Source: a virus
Length of the DNA: 62,779 bases
Strand: one strand, 5' to 3'
Virus record (IMG/VR): IMGVR_UViG_3300010413_002075
Location: 1-62,779 of that record
The position numbers and the translations under genes are program-made. This document shows, one piece after another, positions 9,218-18,160 of the stretch. A model generated the notes under the pieces. The model worked only from the letters and a program-made list of their open reading frames with translations. It searched no databases and was not told where the DNA came from. Positions within the stretch are counted from its first letter, which is position 1. Each line of letters starts with the position of its first letter.

Positions 9218-10945
9218 TTATGCCATAAAAATTTTGGCTGAACTCATAGCTGCTCCACTTTCTTCGCTTGGATTCAGCTTCTCTCTTTCTACTGCTGTCT
9301 TGAGCCTGCAGTGTCCGTCCTCGCCCACTACTACTTTGTGCATTGGAACACCAAAATGTCCACAACGAGCATAGATAGATCCCTTACCTGCAGGAATCAT
9401 CTTGGAGCAAGTTTTTTGTTCGGTTTGTTCTAGATGTGCTTGTTGCATAAGGATATAATGATAATCTGCAACAGCATTTTTGAAATCTTCTTCGGGGAAT
9501 TTGCCTTCGATCTCTGCCAGTGCTGCTTCACAAGTTACATAGTCTTTATCGCTGGCAGCTTTTAGAATTTCATCTTTTAATTCTGGAAGGGTCATATAAG
9601 CGAATGCTGTAGAATAAGAAACATTTGAACTGGATGGTGCAGGAAGACTAATTGCAAAGCGCTGTAGTTTAGGCGCTGTAAAATCTTCAATTAGTCCGTC
9701 ATATGCAAAATATGCAGGCGCTAATGGTAGGTACTTGTCTTCTGCTACTGCCTGCATTTCGATTGGAACTTCAATTTCGGCTGGTCCTTTTGGTGTATTT
9801 AATGTTGCCAGGTACACTATAGAGTCGCCGCTTTCACTACCAAATCTAACCTGCGCATTCTTAAATCCGGCTGCGCTAAGTTCTCTGGCAATGACCTCTT
9901 TGCCTTTACGAATGGCCTCTAAGCCAAAAGTACTTGCTGCTTCTAGAATATCGTTCTCAAAATCTCTAGCCAAATGCGCGAGTTCTTGTGGCATTTCGAC
10001 TTCTTCTCTAGTATCAATATCTGGCCTGCCCTCTTCGTATTTGCGATCAACAAAAAGATTTGGCGCGCTCATTGCCATATCCTTATTAGTATTACCAAAT
10101 AGTTGATCAAGCTGAGCTTGCATTTCATCGTCCTCGGCTGCTTCCTTAACGTGCCCGGTTAAGATGCCGACTGCTGTCAGTACATCTGCAGCCTTTGGAA
10201 CACTGAAATCATTATTTTCAGCCTTTGCGTCTACAAAATACTCTAGATTGGTTGCAGTCAATTCTTTAAGATGAGTGTCTGCAACAAAAGTGCTCGGGAA
10301 TAATACGCGGCCATCTCTAATCTCAGTGGGAATGGCCACTGTTACTCTGCCCTTTCGGGTATCAAAATGAGCTGCATACACAATGAGCTTGTTGTTGCCT
10401 CCCATTACTTCTACTTCTGGTTCCGCCTGGCCAAGTGCTCTAAGTTCAGCCGTTACGAATTCGATTCCCTTTTGGGCGATTTTCTGGTTAAATGCCTTGA
10501 TCGAATCAAGGCTTCCACCAAATGCAGCTGTCAAAGCCCCAACAAGGTTGCTGTCAACCATGTCCTCCGTGCTTATACCAGAATCTTCGGCATCAACACG
10601 ATTCATTTTAATATAATCAGGACTCTGCGCAACCTCTGCCCGTTTGTCTAAAAGAAGATGCCCAAGCACATCTCTAAATTTAGATTCTGAACTCAATCGA
10701 GCAAAATGATTATGAATGTCAGACACCTGTGCCTGACTAATTGTCTCGCCTGGAGGAGCCTTCTCCGCCATCTTTTCGATAGTGAAAGCAACCTGTCTTA
10801 TAACAGGATCCTCGGGATAGCGTTCATATGCGGCACGAGTCACATTATAAACGTCCTCCAGCATGAACTCTTGTCCCGTTGTCGTAGCATCGAGCGCTGC
10901 TTTGGCGATCCGGGCAAGTTCACCAATATTAAAATTGCTAGTCAT
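9218..10945 (-). CDS. Large virion-type protein with internal duplication
   Basis: 575 aa, preceded by GGAGGACAAACA. Two segments of about 85 aa are similar: one near 150-240 (KGIEFVTAELRALGQ ... KGRVTVAIPTEI) and one near 335-425 (KGKEVIARELSAAGF ... KGPAEIEVPIEM), an alpha-beta repeat. The C-terminal 60 residues contain Cys/His (CSKMIPAGKGSIYARCGHFG). By eye it is less AT-rich than its neighbours, as expected for an abundant virion protein. I do not recognise the family. Confidence 0.65.
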   Translation of the reverse strand: MTSNFNIGELARIAKAALDATTTGQEFMLEDVYNVTRAAYERYPEDPVIRQVAFTIEKMAEKAPPGETISQAQVSDIHNHFARLSSESKFRDVLGHLLLDKRAEVAQSPDYIKMNRVDAEDSGISTEDMVDSNLVGALTAAFGGSLDSIKAFNQKIAQKGIEFVTAELRALGQAEPEVEVMGGNNKLIVYAAHFDTRKGRVTVAIPTEIRDGRVLFPSTFVADTHLKELTATNLEYFVDAKAENNDFSVPKAADVLTAVGILTGHVKEAAEDDEMQAQLDQLFGNTNKDMAMSAPNLFVDRKYEEGRPDIDTREEVEMPQELAHLARDFENDILEAASTFGLEAIRKGKEVIARELSAAGFKNAQVRFGSESGDSIVYLATLNTPKGPAEIEVPIEMQAVAEDKYLPLAPAYFAYDGLIEDFTAPKLQRFAISLPAPSSSNVSYSTAFAYMTLPELKDEILKAASDKDYVTCEAALAEIEGKFPEEDFKNAVADYHYILMQQAHLEQTEQKTCSKMIPAGKGSIYARCGHFGVPMHKVVVGEDGHCRLKTAVEREKLNPSEESGAAMSSAKIFMA

Positions 10946-10980
10946 TGTTTGTCCTCCATAGTGACAATTTGTACAGTTAA

Positions 10981-11454
10981 TTAGCCAACAATATTCAACT
11001 CTGGAAAATGTTGTGCTAAAATTCCTAATCTTTCTTTTGGTTGGTCTTTTAATACTTTGATAACAAAATCTGGATTTGAGTTTAATAATTCAACCAAACT
11101 TTGTTGGAAGATATGAACATCATCTTTCGTAAATCCATAATCAGATGATGCAAATCGTTGAATTGGAGTATCTTTATACATCAATGTAACGTTTTCGCCC
11201 TTGCTATCTGCGAGAGCTTCCCAGTGGCTTTTAGCTTCTAATGTGCTTATTTCCATGTCGTCAAATTGAGCAACCAAATATTGCTCTCCATTTTCATTCT
11301 CTTCTAAAATCCACAATGATTCTACAGGAGAAGAATTGAGTTGAAAGACATCAAAAGCGACTTTTTTGAATAAGTGTTTGTTGGGTGCATATGGAATCCT
11401 GCCACTATCAGGAACCACATCTCCGGCCAACTTAGTCCAATCTAGAGTTTCCAT
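10981..11454 (-). CDS. Hypothetical protein
   Basis: 157 aa with AGGAG 7 bases before the ATG. Mixed alpha/beta composition; the N-terminal part (FDVFQLNSSPVESLWILEEN) looks like a beta sheet and the C-terminus is helical. It is the first gene after the IF3 terminator, so it likely begins the transcription unit that runs through the virion/packaging genes to the left edge. Function unknown. Confidence 0.6.
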   Translation of the reverse strand: METLDWTKLAGDVVPDSGRIPYAPNKHLFKKVAFDVFQLNSSPVESLWILEENENGEQYLVAQFDDMEISTLEAKSHWEALADSKGENVTLMYKDTPIQRFASSDYGFTKDDVHIFQQSLVELLNSNPDFVIKVLKDQPKERLGILAQHFPELNIVG

Positions 11455-11660
11455 TAAACAACTCCTATTTAAGTTTTTGAAAAATGAGGGTAATCTGGGT
11501 AGACTACTCCTAACAATATAAAACTAAAATATTGATAGAAAGCAAGGATTTGTAGGCGGGCACGCCGTTTTTTATACAGCGTTGTTAAATGGGTGAGAAT
11601 TTTTGGATAAATTTGATAAAAAAGCTAAATACTTCAAGAATTTAGCCATTTTGGAAACAC
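11455..11660 (-). promoter_or_regulatory. Intergenic leader, possible promoter for the virion/packaging operon
   Basis: About 200 non-coding bases lie between the IF3 terminator and the gene at 10981-11454. On the minus strand a weak candidate pair, TTGCTT - 18 bases - TTATAT, can be read near 11515-11550. It is far from consensus. The location downstream of a terminator and upstream of a gene run argues for a start site here, but its exact position is uncertain. Confidence 0.3.
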
Positions 11661-11697
11661 AAAAAGCCAGACAGTGGCAAAAACCACCGTCTGGCTA
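11660..11697 (-). terminator. Intrinsic terminator after IF3
   Basis: Stem 11665-11677 pairs with 11684-11696 over 13 positions. The single mismatch on the plus strand becomes a G-U wobble in minus-strand RNA, and the stem is followed there by UUUUU. It sits 27 bases after the IF3 stop, separating the replication/translation block from the virion/packaging block. Confidence 0.85.
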
Positions 11698-11723
11698 TTA
11701 ATAACTGATGTTAGTGACTTGTT

Positions 11724-12200
11724 TTAATTCTTTTTGCTTTTTGTAGGAACTAGAAATGCAACTAGGTTTCGACCTTCAAATTTAGGCTCCTTGTCAATTG
11801 TAGCAAGTCCAGATTCGACCAGAGGCGCAATTAGTGACCGCATTTTGACCAAACCGGCCTCTTTAAAGGCGATTTGACGAGCTTTAAACTGCATCGTTAC
11901 CTTGGTTTTTAAGCCTTTCTTTAAGAATTCCTCTATATGTTTGGCTTTTATTTCAAGGTCATGTGTGTCGGTCAACGGCCCAAGTTTGATTTCTTTAATC
12001 TTGTGAATCCGTTTTTGTGCCCTTTGCTGCTTTTGACGTTGTTTTTGTTCATACTTTAATCTACCGGCATCAGCGATCCTATATACATTTTTGGCTACCA
12101 TCATAAGACTTTTGCCGGCCTCTTTGGCCTTTTCTTCTGCATATTCAATAGATACATCACCAATTTTCTTGCCGTCTTCCCCAATAAGTACGATACTCAT
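11724..12200 (-). CDS. infC: Translation initiation factor IF-3
   Basis: 158 aa. Both IF3 domains are recognisable: an N-domain (IGEDGKKIGDVSIEYAEEKA), a basic linker (RLKYEQKQRQKQQRAQKR), and a C-domain starting IHKIKEIKLGP with KVTMQFKARQIAF and a GRNLVAFLVP ending. IF3 binds the 30S subunit and checks start codon and initiator tRNA. The N-domain is shorter than usual: the PPVCRIMDYGK region is reduced to VYRIADAGRLK. Start is an ordinary ATG. Probably used to bias host ribosomes toward phage messages. Confidence 0.92.
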   Translation of the reverse strand: MSIVLIGEDGKKIGDVSIEYAEEKAKEAGKSLMMVAKNVYRIADAGRLKYEQKQRQKQQRAQKRIHKIKEIKLGPLTDTHDLEIKAKHIEEFLKKGLKTKVTMQFKARQIAFKEAGLVKMRSLIAPLVESGLATIDKEPKFEGRNLVAFLVPTKSKKN

Positions 12201-12224
12201 CTTGTTACATCTTTTAATAAAAAT

Positions 12225-12692
12225 CTAGTAACCTTCATATTCATAAACTCTATGCTCTTCTCGCATCTTTCTTAGAATTTCTTGAATTCTTTCATTATTG
12301 GCGCATAATTTTCTTATCTTTTTAAGGGCGCCACCATATCTTTTCTTTTGATTATTATAATCAATATTACCCTGAAGGATTTTGTGTATTGTAGTCTGAT
12401 GTTTGCCTAGCTCATTTGATATTTCATTTTGTGTCTTTCCTTCAAGATATGTCATTTTCATTACTTCTCTCTGCTTGTCGGTAAGGCAATGCTCTACAAT
12501 ATGCATCACCTCTCTGAGTAATTCGTTTCTCAATTTTTGAAATTCTTCGGAGCATGATTGCGTGGATAAAAACGCTCCCATACTTTCTTCGTTCGAAAAA
12601 TTATTTAGCAGATTAGGATCAATGCTTATCTCGACATAATTGTTAGAAATATCCGGATCGCCAGAACTACTACAGGTAAAATTCTTAGGCAT
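12225..12692 (-). CDS. Sigma-70 region 4-like HTH protein
   Basis: 155 aa with AGGAGGAG upstream. The segment LTDKQREVMKMTYLEGKTQN, continuing EISNELGKHQTTIHKILQGN, is a classical sigma region 4 / LuxR-type helix-turn-helix, near residues 70-110. No region 2 is present, so it is not a full sigma factor. It may bind -35 elements or act as an RNA polymerase adaptor. It lies between the primase TOPRIM gene and IF3. Confidence 0.7.
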   Translation of the reverse strand: MPKNFTCSSSGDPDISNNYVEISIDPNLLNNFSNEESMGAFLSTQSCSEEFQKLRNELLREVMHIVEHCLTDKQREVMKMTYLEGKTQNEISNELGKHQTTIHKILQGNIDYNNQKKRYGGALKKIRKLCANNERIQEILRKMREEHRVYEYEGY

Positions 12693-12707
12693 TTAACTCC
12701 TCCTAGT

Positions 12708-13475
12708 TTACCATAGCGTTTCTATTTCTATGTCATCGAAATCTATCCTTTCCTCCCGAAACAGGTTTATGTCGCCGCCTTTGCGCAGATACTCATCGAG
12801 ATCCTTGTACCCTTTTGGTGTGAAATCGTAGGTCAAGTTAATGCCCTCAATTTCACTTAATCTGTCCATAACTTTCTTAGCACTTACTCGTCCCGGCTCA
12901 TCATTGTCAAATAACAGGCAAATATTGTCTGTATATCTGGATAAAATAATCAATTGCCTTTCCGAAAATATTGTCCCACAAGTGGCTACAATATTGGAAA
13001 TGCCTTTCTGCTGAGCCGTAATGTCGTCAAAATATCCTTCTACGACAAATGCTTTGTTGGTTCTTCGGATCGCCTCCACGGCACGATCGAGACCAAACAA
13101 GTAAGATGTTTTTTTGTATGAACTATTTCTATATTTTGGAATCCCTAGTTTCTTACGTTTTTTATCACTTAACAATGTCCGTGCACCGATTGCGATCGGC
13201 ACACCATTAATATCACGTATTGGGATTACAATTGGATACATCTTGAATTGACTTTGATCCGCATTCCAGATAATATTTTGTTCTCTGAGTTCTTTTGGAT
13301 CAAGATCATAGCGCTTATAAAGCTGGCGCAAGTCATCGGGAAAAGCACCTAGTTTATAGGTGCTAATGGTTTCGTCAGTCATACCTCTGCGTACTTTTAA
13401 GTAATACATCAGAGACTCGTTATCGAGTAATAATTTATGACAAACGTCGGTTAGTTTCTCAAAGAACTCGCTCAT
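12708..13475 (-). CDS. DnaG-type primase, catalytic TOPRIM part (split primase)
   Basis: 255 aa. It contains the RNA polymerase core of DnaG primase: a KMYPIVIPIRD basic segment near 78-88, TOPRIM EGYFD at 146-150 and the metal-binding DNDEPG at 190-195. The N-terminal CHC2 zinc-binding domain of DnaG is absent; it is encoded separately at 33046-33690. No C-terminal helicase-interaction domain is evident. Start overlaps the upstream stop (ATGA). It would synthesise RNA primers for lagging strands. Confidence 0.88.
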   Translation of the reverse strand: MSEFFEKLTDVCHKLLLDNESLMYYLKVRRGMTDETISTYKLGAFPDDLRQLYKRYDLDPKELREQNIIWNADQSQFKMYPIVIPIRDINGVPIAIGARTLLSDKKRKKLGIPKYRNSSYKKTSYLFGLDRAVEAIRRTNKAFVVEGYFDDITAQQKGISNIVATCGTIFSERQLIILSRYTDNICLLFDNDEPGRVSAKKVMDRLSEIEGINLTYDFTPKGYKDLDEYLRKGGDINLFREERIDFDDIEIETLW

Positions 13476-13855
13476 TTTTTAGTTTTCTTTCTTGTGACCT
13501 TTTTCTTTGGTTTTTCAGTTGTACTGGTATCTATTTTTTCTAGACCACCAGCTTCTTCCATGGCCAATTTGAACGACGCATGAACCTGTATGGGACTGTG
13601 GCATATCTTACACACGGTCTCATTATTTTGATCCAAAACTACTTCGCGATTTGCTTTACATGCTCTACACGCTAACATAAATGCCTTGCGTTCAGTCCTG
13701 ACTATTTGTCCAAAACTTTTCAGAGCACGTTTCATCATATCAGTTACGTTCGTAATTGGTTGTCCACATTCTTGACAGATTACTTCTCCTGTCGCTTCGT
13801 TTAAAAGCGCGTTTGACGCCATTAAACATCCTTTGTTGTTACAAGTTACTAACAT
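13472..13855 (-). CDS. Double zinc-ribbon protein with basic tail
   Basis: 127 aa. Two ribbon-like CxxC pairs are visible: CNNKGC/CQEC and CRAC/CKIC, and the C-terminus is lysine-rich (KPKKKVTRKKTKK). GAGGAG sits 5 bases before the ATG, inside the end of the recA gene. It probably binds nucleic acid. Lying between recA and primase it may assist replication, but I know no named family for it. Confidence 0.6.
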   Translation of the reverse strand: MLVTCNNKGCLMASNALLNEATGEVICQECGQPITNVTDMMKRALKSFGQIVRTERKAFMLACRACKANREVVLDQNNETVCKICHSPIQVHASFKLAMEEAGGLEKIDTSTTEKPKKKVTRKKTKK

Positions 13856-13857
13856 CT

Positions 13858-14973
13858 TTACTCCTCGTCTTCGGTCTCTATTGGTATAGAGGTCGGTCTA
13901 ATACAGTTTAACTTAGCTTCTTTAGCACGTTCTAATACCGAACGCTGCAACTCTTCATCTAGCAGGGCTTCCGCCATTGCATCCTTCCCATTATATTTTA
14001 CACCGTCCAGCTCCCAAACTTTATTATTTGGTCGAGAAATTACACCATAACGCGCACCGATATCACGAACCTCTATGTGTTTATCGATTACACCTTCTGT
14101 ATATTTTATTCCGAATTCTGCTACTCTGAATGGTGGTGCCTTTTTATTCTTCTGAACTTTGCCTCTAATATGATGTCCTACTTGATCTCCGTCTTCTTCT
14201 ATTCTTGATTCCTTGCTATTAATCATACCAAAGTTAATCATCTGGGCGCACGCGTGCTTCAACGCCTGGCCGCCAGGAGAACTGGTCGGATCGCCGTACA
14301 TGACATCTGGTTGGAATCTAAGTTGATTAATTGCTATAAAAAGAACGCCAGTTTGGCTTAAAAGAGGGGTGAGTTTTCTTAACTCAGGGGGAAGGAATCT
14401 TGCCATTAATGCTATATTGGCCTTGCCTGGTTTACTTGCTTCTTCCATCGGAACACTCATAGATGCTACGCTATCTAACACTATAACTCCTAGTCCTGTT
14501 CCTCCGGTTTCTAATTCTATATCTAAAATGCCTGGCTTTACTTTCTTTATCTCTCCCGTATTTTTGTTTGGTTTACCGGGAACACCAACTAACCTTGCAA
14601 ATATTTCGGCTCCTTTATTTTCTCTATACACCATGAGCCTTGATGTATCTACGTCGAGTGATTCTGCCCAATCTTGTTGATACGTAAACTCGGCGTCAAT
14701 AAACATAGCCCAATTTCTTGGGTCTAACTTTTGCCATTCAGCGATTGTCGATAGGGACATAAGCGTTTTACCGGATTGTTCAAATCCGGCGAATTGCACT
14801 ATATGCCCTTTCGGCAACCCCCAAATGCCTAACGCATCATCGAGCGCATAGCTGCCCGTAGATATGACATCTGAATAGGTAGTCATATCGCTATCACCAG
14901 AATAGAGACCTTCATCTCCATGCTGTTTTTCCATTTCTTTCCAAATGTCAGCCATTGTTCTTTGCTTACTCAT
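13858..14973 (-). CDS. recA: RecA-family recombinase
   Basis: 371 aa. Walker A is GFEQSGKT at 63-70 (versus GPESSGKT in bacterial RecA). Other features are the Walker B-like LGVIVLDSVASM, an L2 area with AINQLRFQPDVMYGDP and a GGQALKHACA segment. It forms filaments on ssDNA and drives strand exchange. The C-terminus is acidic (ETEDEE). It forms a recombination set with the probable ssDNA-binding protein, the UvsY-like protein, RuvC and SbcCD of this window. Confidence 0.93.
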   Translation of the reverse strand: MSKQRTMADIWKEMEKQHGDEGLYSGDSDMTTYSDVISTGSYALDDALGIWGLPKGHIVQFAGFEQSGKTLMSLSTIAEWQKLDPRNWAMFIDAEFTYQQDWAESLDVDTSRLMVYRENKGAEIFARLVGVPGKPNKNTGEIKKVKPGILDIELETGGTGLGVIVLDSVASMSVPMEEASKPGKANIALMARFLPPELRKLTPLLSQTGVLFIAINQLRFQPDVMYGDPTSSPGGQALKHACAQMINFGMINSKESRIEEDGDQVGHHIRGKVQKNKKAPPFRVAEFGIKYTEGVIDKHIEVRDIGARYGVISRPNNKVWELDGVKYNGKDAMAEALLDEELQRSVLERAKEAKLNCIRPTSIPIETEDEE

Positions 14974-14985
14974 AATCGCTCCATG

Positions 14986-15774
14986 TTATTTTAAATAATC
15001 AAAACGTTCACCAAAAACGCCTTGTAATAAAAATGTTCTTACAACTGCTGGATGTGTAGCATATCCCATAAATGGTAGTGGTATTTCGACACATTCCATA
15101 TCCATCCAGTTGCCATCTACATCCCATACATCAAAACAATGTCCTGTATCCATCATTTTGACTGCTTTCACAACCGCTATAAATTCTCCATCCATATTGA
15201 ATATGCCGCCACCACTACTACCAAAAATGATGCCAGCATCTACTTGTATGTTAGGCGAACCCCATGTCGTTCTAAGTTTAGAACTTACTATTCCCTTAGT
15301 TATTGTCTTGTATTCTCGCTTTGGATTTGCAGCAACATATATATCTTCTCCAAGTTTGACAATACTATTAACCTTTGCCGCGTCTATTTTATGAGGTACT
15401 TCGATTTCAATAATTGCCAAATCGTGTATTCTATTTACTTCAATATATGTTACAGGATATTTAACAGAATTTTCTTCAAGTCTGCCCTTCTGCCATTTTG
15501 CTCTTTTGTCTACGACGTCTATACCATAATCGCATGCAGAACAAGCCGCTTTGTCATAGGCAGTATCAATTACATGAAATGCTGTCAAAACCAAAGCACG
15601 CTTGTCATCTGAATATATAACAACGCCGGTTGAACTCTCTACTGCTACTACTGTACTAACAATTTTTTCTGGCAACGAGCGTCTATCAATCCTAATTTCG
15701 TCTCTTAAATAATTCGCAGTAATTCCAGTAAAAACTAACATGACCGACATTAAGGCCAAAATTAGCTTTTTCAA
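14986..15774 (-). CDS. Secreted trypsin-like serine protease
   Basis: 262 aa. It starts with TTG at 15774, 5 bases after GGAGG. Residues 1-20 form a signal peptide (LILALMSVMLVFTG). The catalytic triad is visible: His67 in LTAFHVI, Asp118 in HDLAIIEI and Ser187 in GSSGGG, as in HtrA/DegP-type proteases, but no PDZ domain follows. It presumably works outside the cytoplasm. Roles could include envelope remodelling before lysis or degrading surface proteins; these are inferences. Confidence 0.85.
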   Translation of the reverse strand: MKKLILALMSVMLVFTGITANYLRDEIRIDRRSLPEKIVSTVVAVESSTGVVIYSDDKRALVLTAFHVIDTAYDKAACSACDYGIDVVDKRAKWQKGRLEENSVKYPVTYIEVNRIHDLAIIEIEVPHKIDAAKVNSIVKLGEDIYVAANPKREYKTITKGIVSSKLRTTWGSPNIQVDAGIIFGSSGGGIFNMDGEFIAVVKAVKMMDTGHCFDVWDVDGNWMDMECVEIPLPFMGYATHPAVVRTFLLQGVFGERFDYLK

Positions 15775-15789
15775 ATTTACCTCCAGTCA

Positions 15790-16809
15790 TTAAGACCCGA
15801 TGCCTTTAAGCTGTTCTAACAGTTTTTTCTCCTCCTCTGATATTTTTGTAGGCATACTGACCTTAATGGTAACCAAATGATCGCCTTTCCTAGCACCTTG
15901 AGCCACACCTTTGCCTGTTAATTTTAATACACTGCTTGGTTGAGTTCCCTGTGGAACTGTTAGCTTTACTGTTCCTTGTACTGTACCAACCGAAATTTTT
16001 GTGCCAAGAATAGCGTCTATGTAGCTAACAGTTTCTTCTGACATTACAGTTAACCCACTTCGCTTAAACTTGGGATGTGGCCTAATTTCAATTGATAAGT
16101 ACAAGTCTCCATTGGCTGCGCCATATGGACTAGGCATTCCTTTGCCAGAAACGCGCATAATGGTACCATTTTCTATTCCTGCTGGAATAGTGACTTTAAT
16201 AACTTCATTTCTAATTGTATTACCGCTTCCAGAACACACTGGGCATTTTTCTTTAATATGATTTCCGGTGCCTCGACATTCTGGACAAGTTCTTAATACT
16301 TGCATAAATCCTTGATTATATCCTACTTTGCCCATGCCATTACATTGTTTACATGGCTCTATATTTTTGCCATTTTTGGAACCATTACCTTGACACGCTG
16401 AGCATTCCTGAGGATAATCTATAGACAATTTTTTGACACAACCTTTAACGGCTTCCATAAAATCTATGTTAAGCCCATGGCGTAGGTCATCTCCACGGGT
16501 AGGTTGTCTGCGGCGACCACCAAAGATATCGTCGAATCCAAATCCAAAACCTGCATTTCGCATGTGTTCAAATGGATCCCTTCCAGGTGGTTGCTGTCTA
16601 ACATCACCATACATGTCATACTGTTGTCGTTTTTCTGAATCGCTTAAAAGCTCATAGGCTGAGGATATATCCTTGAATTTGCTTTCCGCATCAGGATTAT
16701 CTGGATTCTTGTCTGGATGGTATTGCAGGGCAAGTTTTCTATATGCCTTTTTGATTTCCTCGGCCGTAGCTTCTTTTTTAACACCGAGCACATCATAAGG
16801 ATTTTTCAT
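15790..16809 (-). CDS. dnaJ: DnaJ co-chaperone
   Basis: 339 aa, a complete type I DnaJ: J domain with HPD at 31-33, Gly/Phe region ([14 protein letters not shown]), four CxxCxGxG zinc repeats beginning CSACQGNG, and the C-terminal substrate-binding beta domains. It is slightly shorter than E. coli DnaJ (376 aa). It stimulates DnaK ATPase; no DnaK is in this window, so it may act with host DnaK on replication complexes or virion proteins. It overlaps ruvC by 4 bases. Confidence 0.95.
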   Translation of the reverse strand: MKNPYDVLGVKKEATAEEIKKAYRKLALQYHPDKNPDNPDAESKFKDISSAYELLSDSEKRQQYDMYGDVRQQPPGRDPFEHMRNAGFGFGFDDIFGGRRRQPTRGDDLRHGLNIDFMEAVKGCVKKLSIDYPQECSACQGNGSKNGKNIEPCKQCNGMGKVGYNQGFMQVLRTCPECRGTGNHIKEKCPVCSGSGNTIRNEVIKVTIPAGIENGTIMRVSGKGMPSPYGAANGDLYLSIEIRPHPKFKRSGLTVMSEETVSYIDAILGTKISVGTVQGTVKLTVPQGTQPSSVLKLTGKGVAQGARKGDHLVTIKVSMPTKISEEEKKLLEQLKGIGS

Positions 16810-17345
16810 TTCTTTCTTTTCCTTTTCTTGCGCTTTTTCTTTTTGCGCCCCAGACTTTTTTCATCAATACCTTGTTTTTCCATTTCATAGCCTGCAAGCC
16901 CCAAAACTATAGCGTCTGTTATATCATTATGTGTATTAAACTCATAATCTGAAAAGGCATATTTTCGTATAACAAAATCAAAACTGTCTTCTTTGGTAAT
17001 TCCAGCAACTCCTACGAGCTTTCTGGCCTCGGTGGGCATTACACATATAGGATCTTTGCCGATTTCATTAAATACTGTTAAAAAACAAACTCCACGAAAC
17101 ATAGCGAGGATTTTAAAAGTTTTTGCGTTGGGCCCCTTAAAAATATCTTCCATTACAACTTTATCTGGTTTGTGCGTTTTTAATAGGGCTAAAAGCTCAT
17201 CAGAAAAATATTTAAGGCGTTCTCCATAAGAGCTTTTACTATTAGGATTGATGGTTCCAAGCGTACTTTTGAGTAACCGACCATTATTAATGATGCAGTA
17301 ACCAGTGCTAGAAGATGATACGTCCAATCCTAAAATTTTCGCCAT
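16806..17345 (-). CDS. ruvC: RuvC-like Holliday junction resolvase
   Basis: 179 aa. It begins [13 protein letters not shown]. Catalytic acidic residues can be placed at Asp8, Glu66 (VVMEDIF) and Asp141/Asp144 (NDITDAIVL), the RuvC RNase H-fold pattern. It would resolve recombination or replication branches before packaging. The last 15 residues are almost only Lys/Arg ([12 protein letters not shown]), an unusual basic tail. No clear ribosome binding site precedes the ATG, which lies directly after the terminator hairpin of the upstream gene. Confidence 0.85.
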   Translation of the reverse strand: MAKILGLDVSSSSTGYCIINNGRLLKSTLGTINPNSKSSYGERLKYFSDELLALLKTHKPDKVVMEDIFKGPNAKTFKILAMFRGVCFLTVFNEIGKDPICVMPTEARKLVGVAGITKEDSFDFVIRKYAFSDYEFNTHNDITDAIVLGLAGYEMEKQGIDEKSLGRKKKKRKKRKRKK

Positions 17346-17355
17346 TCATAAATAG

Positions 17356-17383
17356 GTAAAAGGGGTGCTTGTGCACCCCTTTC
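17356..17383 (-). terminator. Intrinsic terminator after the ssDNA-binding protein gene
   Basis: AGGGGTGC at 17361-17368 pairs perfectly with GCACCCCT at 17373-17380 around a 4-base loop, with A/T extension and UUUU on the minus strand. It lies between the upstream stop (17402) and the ruvC start (17345), closing a single-gene transcription unit or attenuating read-through. Confidence 0.85.
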
Positions 17384-17401
17384 TCTCGTTAGATTTGTTG
17401 A

Positions 17402-18040
17402 TTATTCTCCGAAATCGAAGTCATCATCATCGTCTTCTGTTGCAGTTTCGACGGGCGTGTCTTCGAAATCATTGTCAACTTCACTGGCTGAAGAAGTGCT
17501 TTCCTCTGCTGACAAACCAACCTTTTCTCGCACTTCAGCTGCAGTTGGAGCCTCAACCATCTTGGCCAAATCTACGCGAGCGGTAAATTCCTTTACCATC
17601 CCAACTTCATCATCAGCCAACTTCTCTTTTGGTTCTGGAGACACGATATAAAGCGGTTGCGAACCCTTTGGTTGACGCTCGATATCAATGTCATACTTGC
17701 GTGGATCTCCCCACTTGTCCTTCTTGTTCAAGCCCAAGATTTGCTTAAAAATCTGCGGACCGATTTCAAGAATTGCACAGCGGCCAGTCTTGCGATTGAT
17801 TACTGGCACATACCAGCGAGCACTTGCGCGCTCTCCCGCCTGACAAAGCGGACATCCTTCAAGTGCGCAACGTACCTTACGATTTGCGCCTGTTGCGTCC
17901 TTGGTCCAGTGAATATAAAATTGGTAAGGCGACCCAAGCAAACGTACCGGGTTTGAACCTTCTTCCAAATTCATAAAATCATTACCACCAAGATCTGCAT
18001 CTCCCCAACTGTCTAATTTTCCTACTACTCTTGTACTCAT
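17402..18040 (-). CDS. Probable single-stranded DNA-binding protein (gp32-like)
   Basis: 212 aa. The core holds a zinc-type cluster (CALEGCPLCQAGERASARWY) inside an OB-like region with VPVINRKTGRCAILEIGP. The tail is strongly acidic and ends DDDDDFDFGE, as in SSB and gp32 proteins that recruit partners by the C-terminus. Its own consensus promoter, a good ribosome binding site and terminator point to high expression, as expected for SSB. By eye it is less AT-rich than its neighbours. Family assignment is by pattern, not by a strong sequence match. Confidence 0.75.
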   Translation of the reverse strand: MSTRVVGKLDSWGDADLGGNDFMNLEEGSNPVRLLGSPYQFYIHWTKDATGANRKVRCALEGCPLCQAGERASARWYVPVINRKTGRCAILEIGPQIFKQILGLNKKDKWGDPRKYDIDIERQPKGSQPLYIVSPEPKEKLADDEVGMVKEFTARVDLAKMVEAPTAAEVREKVGLSAEESTSSASEVDNDFEDTPVETATEDDDDDFDFGE

Positions 18041-18125
18041 TTCCTAATCTCCTTTGTTGTTATTGTCCTTTAGCTTAGCTATTTTGGCCTCCTGCGCCTT
18101 TTAGCAACGCCAGCGGACATTATTC

Positions 18126-18153
18126 ATTATACCTATTTTCTAATAAATGTCAA
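18126..18153 (-). promoter_or_regulatory. Consensus sigma-70 promoter of the ssDNA-binding protein gene
   Basis: Minus strand: TTGACA at 18148-18153, 16-base spacer, TATAAT at 18126-18131, both perfect consensus. The predicted leader is about 80 bases and contains a possible TAGCTAAGCTA hairpin. The same TTGACA-N16-TATAAT layout occurs at two other places in the window. Confidence 0.92.
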
Positions 18154-18160
18154 CTACTTT

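Noticed and set aside
11560-11592. Plus-strand terminator hairpin GGCG-GGCA-CGCC followed by TTTTTT
   Set aside because: The stem is only 4 bp and there is no plus-strand gene to terminate.
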